From: Oreohelix idahoensis
Taxonomy: Eukaryota > Mollusca > Gastropoda > Stylommatophora > Oreohelicidae
DNA length: 64,000 nucleotides
Reading direction: 5' to 3'
Assembly (NCBI GenBank): GCA_024509875.1
Contig: JAMPIV010016225.1
Span: 186,001-250,000 of the forward strand
Below are positions 1 through 10,839 of this stretch, piece after piece. Under the pieces are notes generated by a model. It did not search any database. It saw only the letters and a program-made list of their open reading frames with translations, and was not told where the DNA came from. The translations under genes were made by a program, and so were the position numbers. Numbering within the stretch: position 1 is the first letter of the stretch; the number at the start of each line of letters is the position of its first letter.

Positions 1-220
1 GACTCTGTATATAAGTGGTTCCCAAACTGTTTGGGTTTGTACCTTCCTTTGGTATTTTAGAAAGCCTAACAGCCCCTCCCCATCTTTCAATATTTTAGAA
101 AGCTTTACACCCTCCAACCCCAATCCTCTGTGACAAAAATTCAACACTAAATTAAAATTAAAGAAAACTTAATTTGTTTCCTGTTGATGATAAACTTTCT
201 GTACGTTTTGTAAGAATTTT
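1..220. other. Intronic or flanking AT-rich sequence
   Basis: This stretch lies beyond E16 in the direction of transcription. It contains a short near-duplication of a phrase around an AATATTTTAGAAAGC core (about 50-110). No exon or mobile-element coding signal was recognised. Confidence 0.4.
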
Positions 221-224
221 TGTA

Positions 225-1010
225 CAAATGGCAACCCAAGACAAAAAGAGGTCAGTTCTATTGTTGAACCTCTTCCCGTGCCATAAATGTCAAGTTATTC
301 ATTAGTTTTTCTCTTTGTCTTCTTCTACTTATCTTTTCCTCTATTTGTCATAGTTGTTCGGATGTATTCAAGTGTTTGTGCTCCTCCTCTTCTTATCACA
401 TGTCCAGTCAAGGTTGACTGCCTTCTCCTTTTATTTTTTATTATATTTAATTACTACTTTGCTCTTTTCAAGCACTCATAATTTCTCTTAGATGTCCATG
501 GAATTATTACAATTTTTCGGAGAAATCACATCTCTGTTGTCTCTAAAGATTTTTTTTCACTTGTTTGCTTACTGTCCAGGACTTCCTTCCATACAATAAT
601 AATGGTTCAGTGCAATCTTCAGAACCCTTTTCCTTGTGTTCAATGACAAGCATTTATTGCAAAGGACGCTCCTCAATTCATAGAAAGCTGTTTTAGCTTA
701 AACATATTCTGTTCTCAATCTCAGTGATGTCTTTTTTTCTTCTGATGTACCGGTAATTATTGTGCCCAAGTATTCAAAACTGTGTTGTTTTCAAATGTTG
801 TTTTGATTATTATTATTCTGTATTTAGGTGGGGTTCTTTGCTTGGCGATAACCATTGTTATTATGTACTTGTTGTTTAGGTTGAATCCTTTTCTGCAATG
901 TCTTTTACTACTATCTCTAACATTTTCTGTAGGTCTTTTTTTCATTTTCTGTTGTTAACACTGTGTCCTCAGAATAGGGAAGTTATTTGTACTGTAATCT
1001 CCAGCTTGTA
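225..1010 (-). mobile_element. Decayed non-LTR retrotransposon fragment (RT C-terminal half)
   Basis: Read right to left, the segment gives pieces typical of the end of RTE/CR1-like reverse transcriptases. KGFNLNNK and ITMVIAKQ appear near 910-830, AKTAFYELRSVLCNK near 690-640, and a basic RRRQREK tail near 300. Several stops and frame changes interrupt it, so it is a dead fragment. It lies in the same orientation as the host gene, downstream of E16. The clade assignment is from motif memory only. Confidence 0.6.
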
Positions 1011-1321
1011 TTCATTTTTGACAAACCTCATGATGGTTTTGTGTATAGAAGAATAAATCAGGTGAAAGAACACATTCCTACCTCCCTTTTTGTTATAATT
1101 GTTGGAAACTTCCACTCTTACAGCCGCTATTCACGACATGACATTCTATCATTTATTTTTTCACCAACAATATTTCTACTATCTACCCTCATGGTCCCTT
1201 AAAATACCTGTTTGGAAACCACTGCCTAGTTTACTGTGGAATGCCAATCAAATAAATGACTGTGTTTTTTTATTTTGTAATCAATTATTAACTAAATGGA
1301 ACCAGACAACAGTTAGCTCAC

Positions 1322-1470
1322 CTTCATGAAAATCCATATGGCGGTTGATGTCAGAAAGCGAAAGAAACTGCTTGTGGCAAATGACACATGTATACACAGA
1401 GCGCCCATCATCCAAAACCTGGGGCTTACAGAGGGAGTTACGGTCCAGTGGTTCATTCACGATGGACAGC
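1322..1470 (-). CDS. Exon E16 of the zinc-finger gene
   Basis: 149 bp. The acceptor is a TTTCAG ending at 1471 and the donor is GTGAGC starting at 1321. The first base completes a codon begun by E15 (GC+G, Ala). The exon carries one whole C2H2 finger, YTCVICHKQFLSLSDINRHM followed by DFHE: C-x2-C-x12-H-x3-H, the only finger not interrupted by an intron. It ends in phase 1, so at least one further exon lies beyond the left edge. The exon is isolated from E15 by a 14.1-kb intron full of repeats. Confidence 0.88.
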
Positions 1471-1599
1471 CTGAAAGTATAAGTTTGATGTCGTGTATAA
1501 GATCATGAAACAATGGGTGCAGCATGAAAGTGACAAGAAAAAATTAAAAAAAGCTGAATTAGACTCAACTCCAAGAGTAATGAGGTCCAAGCTATGGAA

Positions 1600-1830
1600 C
1601 ACAGGCCGTCAAGTTCAAGACAAGCCTTCTTGTTCAGTACATCCAATCAATGTCCCTCCAGGTCTTCCCCATCCCCTCCACATCTGTCTCAAATTTCCAT
1701 ATCCACAGGCCTCTCTCCAATTCCCCCCCCCCTCCCAGAACAAGGACTGCCTTGCAATTCCATCAAGTAGTTTCATCAATGCTTTCCCCACTCAATGCCA
1801 AAGTCCTGTCCTCACCACCAGCAGCAGCAG
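1600..1830 (-). mobile_element. LINE 3'-end fragment
   Basis: The minus strand gives a decayed version of the basic C-terminal tail found repeatedly in this window (a phrase like [13 protein letters not shown]; here IARQSLFW). It is the same family as the pieces at 4495, 16440, 24210, 25215 and 31330. A (CAG)n run of about six to seven units lies beside it at 1819-1840. There is no open frame. Confidence 0.5.
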
Positions 1831-1931
1831 CAGCAGCAGCTGTGTGTTACAACATGCACAATTCTTATCCTCTAATCTAAATAAATTAGGCAAGCTTCTT
1901 CTTCTTCCTCCTTCCTGTCGGTCCTTTCAAA

Positions 1932-2130
1932 GCATGAAGCCAGCATTGTAGTTATTCCTAGGAAGCCTGCATCAAGCATTCGCATGGTTTCTATGGCAAT
2001 TAGTCAAGCATTCGCATGGTTTCTATGGCAACTAGTCAAGCATTCGCATGGTTTCTATGGCAATTAGTCAAGCATTCACATGGTTTCTATGGCAATTACT
2101 GTTACATGATGAGGTTGCCAGCCCCGCCAA
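1932..2130 (+). repeat. R1 SINE-like repeat, copy 1, with internal 32-bp tandem
   Basis: This is a partial copy of a roughly 300-bp interspersed repeat found at least eight times here. Recurrent phrases are AAGCCTGCATCAAGCATTC and ACATGATGAGGTTGCCAGCC. In this copy the unit containing CATGGTTTCTATGGCAATTAG has expanded to about four tandem copies of 32 bp (1972-2100). The origin of R1 is unknown; no A or B box was recognised. Confidence 0.65.
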
Positions 2131-2339
2131 AAATTAAGTGAACACTAATGTAAAATACAGTGATTTCCATTTGACTGAAGAGAAAAAAAAAAAGGAGTAA
2201 TTTGTAACAATCAAGTAACTACTGATCTTCAGCCTGTGTGAGCGATGTATTAAGTCATGATTGTCTAAACACATGAAATTCATCTATCATATGTTCTTCT
2301 TCTTCTCTTCTTTGATCCTTAGCCACAGACTGTCAAATC

Positions 2340-2640
2340 AGTCAGTGGCCATCACGCCTGATGGCGTCTTGTAGAGCAGCAACAAATTGCTTACACTTTG
2401 TTCGGTCGGCGGCCATCCTTCGTACAGTGCTCCAACTCTGGTTCATTCTTTGCATCTCAGCTTCCACAGTTCTCCGCCAAGTTGTTTTTGGTCGGCATCT
2501 CTCGCTTTCGTTCGGGGGTCCATAGCATCGCTGTTCTTGTAACGGCATCAGGGTCCCTTCTGAGGACGGGGCCAACCCAACTCCAGCGTCTGCCAGCTAT
2601 GATGGTGTGAATGTCCTCTTGGTTTCTCCGAATAAGTAGC
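2340..2640 (-). mobile_element. LINE 3' end whose tail matches SINE family G
   Basis: The minus strand encodes RRWSWVGPVLRRDP, then after a frameshift CRPKTTWRRTVEAEM, ending AIRRDGH and stop. This is the basic C-terminus typical of invertebrate RTE-like LINEs. Its 3' untranslated end, the TGGCCACTGACTG...GGCTAAGGA segment followed by (GAA)-rich sequence at about 2300-2360, is nearly the same as the 3' end of the SINE-like family G copies at 6878, 10356 and 42300. It is 5'-truncated and frameshifted. Confidence 0.7.
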
Positions 2641-2659
2641 TCTTGGTTGATGATGGTAT

Positions 2660-3150
2660 TTGGCCAAAAGATTCAGATATGTTCACTGATGAAATTTGGA
2701 AAATAGCCTGGCTTATAATAAGTAATAGCTGTATGACTCTCTATGATCTATCACGTAAATTAATAAATGGTGAAAACTCCATTGGTCATCCTTAAAGTAA
2801 AAACTGTTCAGCTAATCAAATCTATGTTATATATTTATTAAGTAATTACTGCATAACAAAGTCATGCAAATGATCTATCAAGCAGCAAATCATTAACTAC
2901 AAAAACCCTATTAATTCTATTATATTATGATTTTTCAAATGTTGTAACCCATGAAACAGGTATTTGAAAATAATGATTGCTCAAACCCATGAAGATACAG
3001 AAGAATATTATGTTACCTTTCTTGCTACATGAAATTCTATACTAATAAATTAAAAAAAACACATTTCTCAATTCAATGTTACAGAAATATTATGCTACAA
3101 AATTAATTTATAAAATTAAGTATACGGTTAATGCCCACTGTTTATATTTT
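2660..3150. other. Intronic sequence, nothing recognised
   Basis: AT-rich sequence inside the 14-kb E15-E16 intron. No exon signals, tandem repeats or element motifs were recognised. Confidence 0.4.
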
Positions 3151-3157
3151 TTATTTA

Positions 3158-3350
3158 GTGGGTCAGTGTATGAGCGTCTGACTGGCAGACATGGTGCAAA
3201 GTTACCAGGTTCTAGGTTCAAAACTTGGTAGCGTCATGGCCCAGTCTACCCAGGTGTAAATGGGTACCTGATTCTGCTCTTAAGTAAGGGAAGGCAGCAG
3301 CACCCACCTATCAAGGCTGGACCTAGTACAGTGAAGTCTCTAACATATTA
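3158..3350 (+). mobile_element. tRNA-related SINE, family T1
   Basis: The head resembles a tRNA: a GTCAGTGTATGAGCGTCTGACT start and a B-box-like GGTTCAAAACT about 45 bp later. The body contains a CCCAGTCTACCCAGGTGTAAATGGGTACCTGATTCTGCTCTTAAG motif (3240-3284) and a GGCTGGACCTAGTACAGT end. The same body is present in reverse at 47640-47890, which defines a family. No clear target duplication was found. Confidence 0.65.
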
Positions 3351-3617
3351 TTCCTTATTGCTATGTGACTATTTTTAGGTTTTTTTTAACATCTGGGTAT
3401 GAGAAAACCTATTATAATCCAGCAGATATCAGACAGTCCCACATAAACAGAACAGCCAAAAGCATGACAGTCAGACACGGCATTCAATGTGGCTGGCCTG
3501 CACAAGACACCTCCTAATGGGGAAAGTCTGCCACTCTTTATTTTTTCACTCCAAAATTCTGTGTTGTGTCTAATATGCTGGCTGTAGTCTAGAGTGAAAA
3601 CTTAACAGGGAAACTGT

Positions 3618-3960
3618 CTTTTCTCCTGGTATATTTGTAAAGGGGTAACTAAGTAAGGCTGAATATTGGTCAACAACCACCTGCCCTCTGTAGCCTCATG
3701 TTGTTCCCGGCAGCCTCCGATGAGACAAAGAAAGAACAGGACTACTGTACCCTCAGACATGTCGTATAAAGCCACTAATACGAGGCTGTGTGCACGAGGC
3801 TTGACAACCTCATCATGTAAAACTAGTTGCCACGGAAACCACTGCTGTGAGAACATGCAAACGATTGGTGCAAGCTTCTTGCAAGGGGAACAAGCTGCAA
3901 TGGTGGTTCCATGCTCCATAAGGATCACAAAAGGAACATTATGATGACCTGCCTCTGTTA
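3618..3960 (-). repeat. R1 SINE-like repeat, copy 2
   Basis: A near-complete reverse copy of R1. It includes GACATGTCGTATAAAGCCAC, ACCTCATCATGTAAAACTAG and ATGGTGGTTCCATGCTCC, the reverse complements of the blocks seen in the forward copies. A weak (ATG)n tract follows at its right end (3999-4020). Confidence 0.65.
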
Positions 3961-4494
3961 ACAAATGCAACCATAGTGAAAAAGGAAGGATGATAAGGAT
4001 GGCAACGACAATGATGATCATTATCTACCTTTGTTAGAACTAAGATAACAACAGAAATGGTGAATACATGTAATAAAAAAAAGCATGTGGCTACTGGCTT
4101 CTGCATGCAACCAAGGACAGCCGGACTGATGCTCCAAACAAGATGAGACAAATGTAAGAAAACAAGGAGGGAAATAATAATTTCATGGGTAAAAATGAGC
4201 GACATTGGGGGGGAAACAATAGTGGTAATCAAATGCACTAAAATGTAATTATTAAATAGTTTAATTAAATACTTTCACCACAAGGAAAAAAGCATACAAC
4301 TGTCTATCCTTCTAACACCTCCAAAAGCAACAATTTTTGTAGCACCTTTGGTAGTTAGAAAGACTTAATGACACTACAATACATGCATTAGTGGATTAAA
4401 ACATGCAATACCATCATGCAGGTAAGCTATGAAAAATGTATATAATCCAAATGTGCTACAGCATCAAACCATTCAAGTCAGGTTTTATCAGTGA

Positions 4495-4935
4495 AATAAC
4501 AATTGTGTACAGCTCTGAAACATGGAGAACTATTAAAAACAACAACCAAAAAGTTAGACTTTCATGTATGAGTGGTTGCGTAGAACAGAAGAACTGAAAT
4601 GGTATGATGAGATCACCAATGTGCAACTGATGACAAGAACGAGACAGAAGCCAGTGGAACTGCAGCTGAGACAAAAATGATGGCGATGGATAAGACATTC
4701 ACTGATGAAATCTGCTGATAGCATTACAAGGCAGTCCTTGTTCTGGAATCCCCAGGGCAAGAGAGAGGTAGAAGGACACTGAAAAACGCATGGAGAAAAG
4801 AACTGCAAACAGAAATGAAAGGGGTGAGGAAGGCATGGAAAGACCTTGACCTGATGGCATGTGACAGGAGAACTTGGCCAGATTTTGTTGAAGGTCGATG
4901 CTCCTTGGGCAGTTGAAGGGTCATGAAAAATAAAT
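4495..4935 (+). mobile_element. LINE 3'-end fragment
   Basis: Forward translation with frame changes gives the C-terminal region of an RTE-like LINE: a SETWRT box near 4510, WRWIRHSL near 4682, SITRQSLFW near 4720 and a KRE-rich tail, ending in a GATGCTCCTTGGGCAG segment that recurs in the related copies. Stops are frequent. It is a dead 5'-truncated copy in the long intron. Confidence 0.6.
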
Positions 4936-5199
4936 ATGACAGGTTCAAGGACTAAAAAAAAAACACAAAAAAAAAAAACCTAAAAAAAAAACAACCAAAC
5001 AGAAAAACTGACTTTATCAAGTATCATTGACATGAAACTTATTTGCCTTCACATTGGTAGGGTTAATAAGTACTGGCTGTAAAATTAGCACTGGGTTTAA
5101 GGCTGAAGATTAAATAGTGTAAATGTCAGTATTACTGATGATGGCCAGGAACAATCATATGGGTTAAACACTTTCTTCAGCACATGCAAAACATACAAA

Positions 5200-5660
5200 C
5201 TCTAAAATAATGGCTGAAAACTAAATATTTCTGGTTTGAAAATGCTCTGAACTTGGGCAACTTTAGGTGTAAGTTCTTTCATGGAGTCACAACTCCTGGA
5301 ATTTTCTTCATGTTGTTGTTGATTAACTAAGGCTACTGAGCTTCTTGCTCTTTCACGGTCAATGCCAAGTAGGATTTGCATGTGTTCTGTAGCGGTTGAG
5401 TGGTGCTGTTCAGAGTTTGTGGTTGTTGGGGAGCCCGGCAATAGCTTTCTTCTTTCTGTGGAGAGTCCTGGGCAGGTCAGCAGCACATGATGAACTGTCT
5501 CAGATGGATGGGCACAGCTGTGGCAATTAGGCTCATATGTAGGGTTTAATTTAATTGATTGTTGAGTCTGGTGTGTTCTATTCTAAGTTGGAAGATTGTG
5601 CTCTGCTCCATGTGTTGTAGGTTATTGATGTCATTTTTGTTGAGATGGGTCATGTCTTAT
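5200..5660 (-). mobile_element. RNase H-type LINE 3'-end fragment
   Basis: The minus strand encodes, across frames, MEQSTIFQLRIEHTRLNNQL and then CHSCAHPSETVHHVLLTCPG, ending ERARSSVAL. A C-x2-C...H...C cluster after a TIFRLRTGH-like box is the C-terminus of RNase H-bearing LINEs such as those at 53719 and 60640 in this window, but this is a more distant relative. It has stops and is 5'-truncated. Confidence 0.55.
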
Positions 5661-5725
5661 ATATAATATGGCACATTTTCATGAAGACACCCAGCACAGG
5701 TGAATGTCAAACTCTTAGAGCTAAT

Positions 5726-6027
5726 CTTCTTCTTCTTCTTCCTCGTTTGCCCTGAAAAGGACGTTGGTTGCGTTGTGTCTGTTTACACCTAAGCTGTGAT
5801 ATCTGCACCTTTCGGTCGACACATCCGACTTCAGCACGGCAGTTTTTGGGACCGGGTTTGCCTTCCCTCTGCGATCCCTACTCGCTCAGCCAGACTGCAG
5901 TGATGCAGACTGTTTCCAGGACCACCACGTGGAGGTGGAGTAGGGTCTTAGTCAGCTCTGGTTCGCTGACTCTGATGCAAGCTATGGGTCGCTGACTGCA
6001 TTCTCTATTGCTGCATCTTTGGGTCCC
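5726..6027 (-). mobile_element. SINE-like family S3, copy 1 (302 bp)
   Basis: Flanked by a 9-bp duplication AGAGCTAAT at 5717-5725 and 6028-6036. In its own sense (minus) it starts GGGACC, passes through TCAGCGAACCAGAGCTGAC and CCACGTGGTGGTCCTGG, and ends in AAACGAGGAAGAAGAAGAAG. Two further copies of about 307 bp lie at 47167 and 57389 with the same two ends. It has no A/B box that I can see, so the head type is unknown. The tail resembles the 3' end of the LINE at 53719. Confidence 0.8.
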
Positions 6028-6075
6028 AGAGCTAATGATTCCAAATAATGCCCTGTATGCATCCTCCAGCACATT

Positions 6076-6232
6076 GTACAAGGTGACTAATATGAGGCTG
6101 TGGCAACCTCATCATGTTGGACAAAGTGCCACAGAAACTATCACTGCAGTAGGAATATGAATGCTTGCTATAGGCTTCCTACAAGAGGACCAGCTACAGT
6201 GCAGGCTCCATGCTCTGTAAGGAGCGCAGGAG
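6076..6232 (-). repeat. R1 SINE-like repeat, copy 3 (partial)
   Basis: Reverse partial copy from GACTAATATGAGGCTGTGGC to a TCCATGCTCTGTAAGGAGC end. It adjoins the right flank of the S3 copy, separated by about 40 bp. Confidence 0.6.
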
Positions 6233-6240
6233 CCTAACTG

Positions 6241-6372
6241 CTCAGTGTTCTCCTTCAAAGTTCTGTTCATTATTTTAACTGAAGTCTTGAGTGTTAATTG
6301 GTTCCACTCAGTGTTCTCCTTCAAAGTTCTGTTCATTATTTTAACTGAAGTCTTGAGTGTTAATTGGTTCCA
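6241..6372. repeat. 66-bp tandem duplication
   Basis: Two almost identical units starting CTCAGTGTTCTCCTTCAAAG at 6241 and 6307. The period is 66 bp. Nothing suggests it is coding. Confidence 0.8.
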
Positions 6373-6769
6373 TTTTGCATTTAAAAAAAATCAAATCTTT
6401 AGAGAAAGAACTCATGCTTAATGTGACTTCATTAACAAACAAAAAAATCATATTATCTTTATGAGTAGGTCATGCTAGCATGCCTTTGTTGTAACATCCC
6501 ACGTAAGATGTGTACCTGTGCATTCAGCTAGAAACTTTATCATTAGCATGTTATTTTTGTTCTCTTTTATCTTCCCGTGAATAATTGTCTCCACAATATT
6601 ACAGAAATAACTAAGCTCACTATATAAAACCATTATTGTACTGTACGAGTACATGGAAACATTGTTTCATTTTCATCGTACACCATCATTACCTATCACA
6701 GGAAAAAACAATCATTTTCACCATGCACCATCATTACCTTTCACAGGAAAAGACAATCACACTAATCAT

Positions 6770-7590
6770 CAATGGTCACCTGGGTAACTTTGATAAAGGA
6801 GGGGGAACCGATGGTGACATCTGTGCTAAGATAAATAAAGCCAGATGCGCTTTTAATGCCCTTCGACCAATATGGAACCAACGGGCTGATCACCCGTTTG
6901 CCAGTCACTTCGATTACGGAAACAACAGCAAATGGATTGATTTGCCGTTGCCCTAAAGACGCCAATAGGCGTGATGGGAAACAATGGCAAAGAAAACCTA
7001 TCTGCTGTTGCCCTAAGACGCCATTAGGCGTAATGGCCACTGACTGCTTTGACGGTAGGTGGCTAAGGACGGAAGAAGAAGAAGAAGACCAATATGGAAT
7101 TCCTCAGCTATATCCAGAGAGAATAAAATTAGTATCTTTTTAACTCAAATTTAAAGTCAGTCTTGCTGTATGGCTCAGAGACATGGCATGTCTCAAAGAG
7201 TATCACCTCCAAACTACAGATATTTGTAAACAGATGTCTCTGACGGATCCTCCGTATAAGATGGCCAGATGTAATAACAAATGTAGAGCTAAGGAAAAGA
7301 TGCAGGCAACAGCCAACACAAATGGAAATTAAGGTAAGAAGGTGGGGATGGATAGGACATACACTCATAGCCAGAGGTGCCCTTGACTGGAACCCACAAG
7401 GGAAAAGAAGAGTGGGGAGGCCAAGGAGAACTTGGAAGAAGAAATGTGGAAGAGAAGGCTAAGGAAATTGGAATGACTTGGGCACAGCTGAAAAAGACAG
7501 CCCAGAATAGAAATTGATGGAGAGCAACTGTTTCAGCCCTATGTTCCACGGGGAACGGAAAGGAATGATGATGACCTGGGTAACTGATTG
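6770..7590 (+). mobile_element. LINE fragment interrupted by a family G SINE
   Basis: Forward frames give ICAKINKARCAFNALRPIW at 6819-6875, then after a 209-bp insertion VLLYGSETWHVSK near 7163-7205, RCLRRILRIRWPD near 7230-7270, and RRWGWIGHTLIA near 7342-7375, ending at the basic tail. This is the RT C-terminus of an RTE-like LINE. The inserted element at 6878-7086 duplicated 13 bp of the LINE. The copy is 5'-truncated and carries several stops. Confidence 0.75.
6878..7086 (+). mobile_element. SINE-like family G, 5'-truncated copy
   Basis: Flanked by the 13-bp duplication GACCAATATGGAA (6865-6877 and 7087-7099). The body has two short GACGCC...GGCGT inverted motifs and ends GGCTAAGGACGGAAGAAGAAGAA. 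Compared with the longer copy at 42300-42636 it lacks about 130 bp at the 5' end, as expected for target-primed reverse transcription. The small open frames across it are accidental. Confidence 0.9.
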
Positions 7591-7599
7591 ACTGATAAA

Positions 7600-8475
7600 C
7601 CATTTAAGATTTGACATTTTTTTCATTATTTCCCAGCCCACCAAGAGATCTTCTGACTTAAGGTCATTTAAAGTTGCTACTGAATGCAGCTGCCACCTGA
7701 AAATGTGGGTTCTAGATTCAACAAACAGAGGCATAAATCTAACCAGGGGGTGGGGAAGACTTGACACAATCTGTTTCTCAAACTGGGAACAAACTAACAA
7801 ATCTATGGATTCAGATTTGTAAAGATAAATGACACAAAACTAACATTCACCTGACTTATCAGTAATAATTGTATGTCAAACTCATGCTGTTAATATGACA
7901 TCTACAGCTAAAACTCTGAGTGAAGCTACTTGACACTAAAGTGCGTGCATGATTAAACATTCTAATATGATAATTCACTACGTATATAATGAAAATTTCC
8001 TCTGTGCTTTCTTCCATGCTATATACCAAATTACCACCCTACATACACCATGCAAGTTAGTACCTCTCCTTCTGACACTATTACCAGCATTTGTGATCAA
8101 AGCACTTTGTGCTGCATAAAGTGAAAACAAGAACACTCCATTCAAAGATGTCAAGGGACACTTGTGTAGGTCATAATGAATAGTATAGTTGTTAGGGATT
8201 TGTGCTCCATAGGGGGTTATGTTGTGCTGAATGTTTGCGAGACACGTGAACACTTGGTTATTCTACTAAACATTATGACATTGGGTACATATAATCTACT
8301 AGTTATTGTAAATGAGTCTGATGATGTGACATCTGAACACTTTAGAGTAACCTAATTTGACATTGTGATTAAATTTGAGACAAGAGTTAAAGGTTTGAAC
8401 AGCTTTTTCTGACACTTGTGATGCAAGAATGTGTGTGGCATGTGAAGTTTTCTTGAGTAAACCAAGGTGTAGTGG
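7600..8475. other. Intronic sequence, nothing recognised
   Basis: Part of the 14-kb intron. No element motif, exon with consistent borders or tandem array was seen. Confidence 0.4.
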
Positions 8476-8488
8476 TTGTTAAATGAGT

Positions 8489-9854
8489 ACAATGGGTGGG
8501 TTTGAAAAAAAAATCGAAAAAAGGTGATTCGTCTTACGAGGACAAAAGACAAAGAAAGTAGTCTACGTTACAGCCACAAGGCCTTTGTCAGGAAAAGAAA
8601 GAAAGTGAAGGCTAGATAGGAGACATAAGAACTTAAAGAAATATAAAAATAAAAATAAATAAATATAAATGAAACCTAGGTACTTCCCTGAAGGCGAAGC
8701 ATGGCTGAAAAGGAAGTGACTTCTGACCCCGGATGTACACAATACATACTAAGAAACTAAAAACTAAAAAACGAAACTGAACAAAAAAAACTACCCAAAT
8801 ATAATAAAAGTGGGAACTGGAAAAAGAAGAGGACAGAATAAGTAGGAGATAAATGAATATGAAATAAAAAATCAAGACAAATTAGAAAACGTGTACATCC
8901 ATACATATTATGGAGGATGGCATAAAAATAGAAGAATAGGATAAGAGTGGAAAGAGTCCAAATAGAGCAAGAGAGGAAAGGGTGACCTCAGACAAAGGTG
9001 TGGAAAGTGTTGAGACCGGCTGGTTTTAGACACCCCATGCGGTGGATAAGACGGTTCTCAAGCTGTTCACGGCTGGCAGTGTCAGAGGAGCAGGATCGGA
9101 TCGCAGTGACCTGGATGTCGATGGGACCCTGGTGGTCAGGACTATTGAAGTGTGTGGCAACTGGTGTGGACTTTTGCTGAGAGATGTCATTTAAGTGCTG
9201 GCTGAATCTGTCCCCAAGTCGTTTGCCTGTTTGGCCAATATAGGTTTTGCAGCAATGTTTACATATGATCGTATAAATGACAGTACGCGATTCACACGTG
9301 AAGCTACTAGTGATGGTGTACGTAGCCTTAGGAAAGGACACCTTCTGGGTTGAGATGACATACTTGCACGTGTTGCATTGTGTCCGACCACAGGGTAGTG
9401 TGCCAAAGTGAGTGGCATTCTCCTTTGGGAGACGGCTGTGAACAAGAAGATCCTTCAAGTTCTTGTCGCGTCTATATGCCACCAAAGGTGCTTCACCGAA
9501 TACTTCTTGGGTCGCAGCCTCTGCTTGGAGGATAGGGAGGTGACGGAAAAGGATCTGTTTGACAGCAGTGCTGTGAGGGTGATGGGTCAAGATTAATTTG
9601 ACTCTATCTGAAGTGGATTTATAGTGAGGTATGAGGGCCTCCTGACGAGAGATGGGGAGCATACGTTGGAGAGCAGAGGTGAGAACATGTTCCGGATAAA
9701 GTCTGCTACGGAAGAAATCCAACATCTCATTTGCTCGTAAGTGGAAGTCATCGTCGTCTTGGCACAAACGGCGGAGGCGGAGAAGTTGTGAAAAAGGAAG
9801 GGAGTCACGACAGGCCCGAGGATGAGAAGAGGTATACCGGAGGTAGCTGTGTGC
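8489..9854 (-). mobile_element. Penelope-like element, 5'-truncated
   Basis: Flanked by a 13-bp duplication TTGTTAAATGAGT (8476-8488 and 9855-9867). The minus strand carries the last part of the reverse transcriptase and a GIY-YIG endonuclease, then a 3' region of about 500 bp. A segment near 8520-8605 (GACAAAGGCCTTGTGGCTGTAACG on minus, 8574-8597) resembles the terminal motif of such elements, where hammerhead-type ribozymes are known. The same terminal motif is doubled in the foldback at 42959-43164. The element is truncated inside the RT. Confidence 0.85.
8988..9843 (-). CDS. Penelope-like RT thumb plus GIY-YIG endonuclease (partial)
   Basis: The open frame enters from the truncated 5' end without its own start; an internal Met lies at 9767. 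Residues seen in order: SLPFSQLLRLRRLC, typical of the thumb region of Penelope RTs; a C-x5-C-x2-C cluster (PCGRTQCNTC); then VIYTIICKHCCKTYIGQTG, the GIY-YIG signature, with the catalytic Arg in GDRFSQH and a late Glu in EQLENRLI. In this family the endonuclease nicks DNA to prime reverse transcription. The frame is intact to its stop at 8988, but most of the RT is missing, so the copy cannot be autonomous. Confidence 0.85.
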
Positions 9855-9867
9855 TTGTTAAATGAGT

Positions 9868-10342
9868 CAATCTTGTTTGGACTTTGGGAAATATTTTTGC
9901 TAAGATTTTGGTACTTTTACGTGTTGTAGATTAGTAGTTGTAGTGATACTGAATAATTTGTTTTGAATGCAAGGAAGTGTATTAATGCTGAGGTATAATG
10001 TTGTATGATGCAGTAAATGGATAGAAATGTATGCTTCATACTGCTGCCCAGTATCAAACTGAGTAATTAAATAAATATTGTTTGGAGTCTGAAACCCTGA
10101 AGTTATGGTGATGACACGTTCACATATGTGGTTGGTTTGTGTAGCTGTTAGATTGACTAAGACATTTTTAGATTCAGATTATAAATTACCAGAAAACAGA
10201 GCAATCCCAATTTTCATATTTGTATCTATTTTGACTTAACAGGCAGTGCCGCTCCTTCCCTTAAGTTTATGTTCACATACTATATCTCGAACACTTATCA
10301 GCTGATTTTCTTCTGAATGAAAGGAATTCAAGAGCTCAGCCA
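9868..10342. other. Intronic sequence, nothing recognised
   Basis: AT-rich intron sequence between the Penelope-like element and a family G SINE. No motif was recognised. Confidence 0.4.
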
Positions 10343-10355
10343 TTATATTTACATC

Positions 10356-10567
10356 TTTCTTCTTCTTCTTTCGTCCTTAGCCACCGACCGTCAAAGCAGT
10401 CAGTGGCCATTACGCCTAATGGCGTCTTAGGGCAACAGCAGATAGGTTTTCTTTGCCATTGTTTCCCATCACGCCTATTGGCGTCTTTAGGGCAACGGCA
10501 AATCAATCCATTTGCTGTTGTTTCCGTAATCGAAGTGACTGGCAAACGGGTGATCAGCCCGTTGGTA
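10356..10567 (-). mobile_element. SINE-like family G, 5'-truncated copy (reverse)
   Basis: Flanked by a 13-bp duplication TTATATTTACATC (10343-10355 and 10568-10580). Nearly identical to the copy at 6878-7086 and truncated at almost the same point, with the GAA-rich tail at the left. The high similarity suggests recent activity. Confidence 0.9.
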
Positions 10568-10696
10568 TTATATTTACATCCTGCACCTGTAAGGCTCATC
10601 ATCCTACCATTGAATATGTATAAGCATGTACACTAGTGACTGCTGCGCTCTATTATATCCTTTATATGTTTCAACTTATATTTTTTTTTCATTGCC

Positions 10697-10836
10697 TCAA
10701 GATTTCAGTTAAAGATGTTACAAAGTCTTCCTCAAGATTTCAGTTAAAGATGTTACAAAGTCTTCCTCAAGATTTCAGTTAAAGATGTTACAAAGTCTTC
10801 CTCAAGATTTCAGTTAAAGGTGTTACAAAGTCTTCC
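10697..10836. repeat. 35-bp tandem repeat, 4 units
   Basis: Four units starting CCTCAAGATTTCAGTTAAAG, period 35 bp. One unit carries a single A-to-G change. Non-coding. Confidence 0.85.
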
Positions 10837-10839
10837 TTT

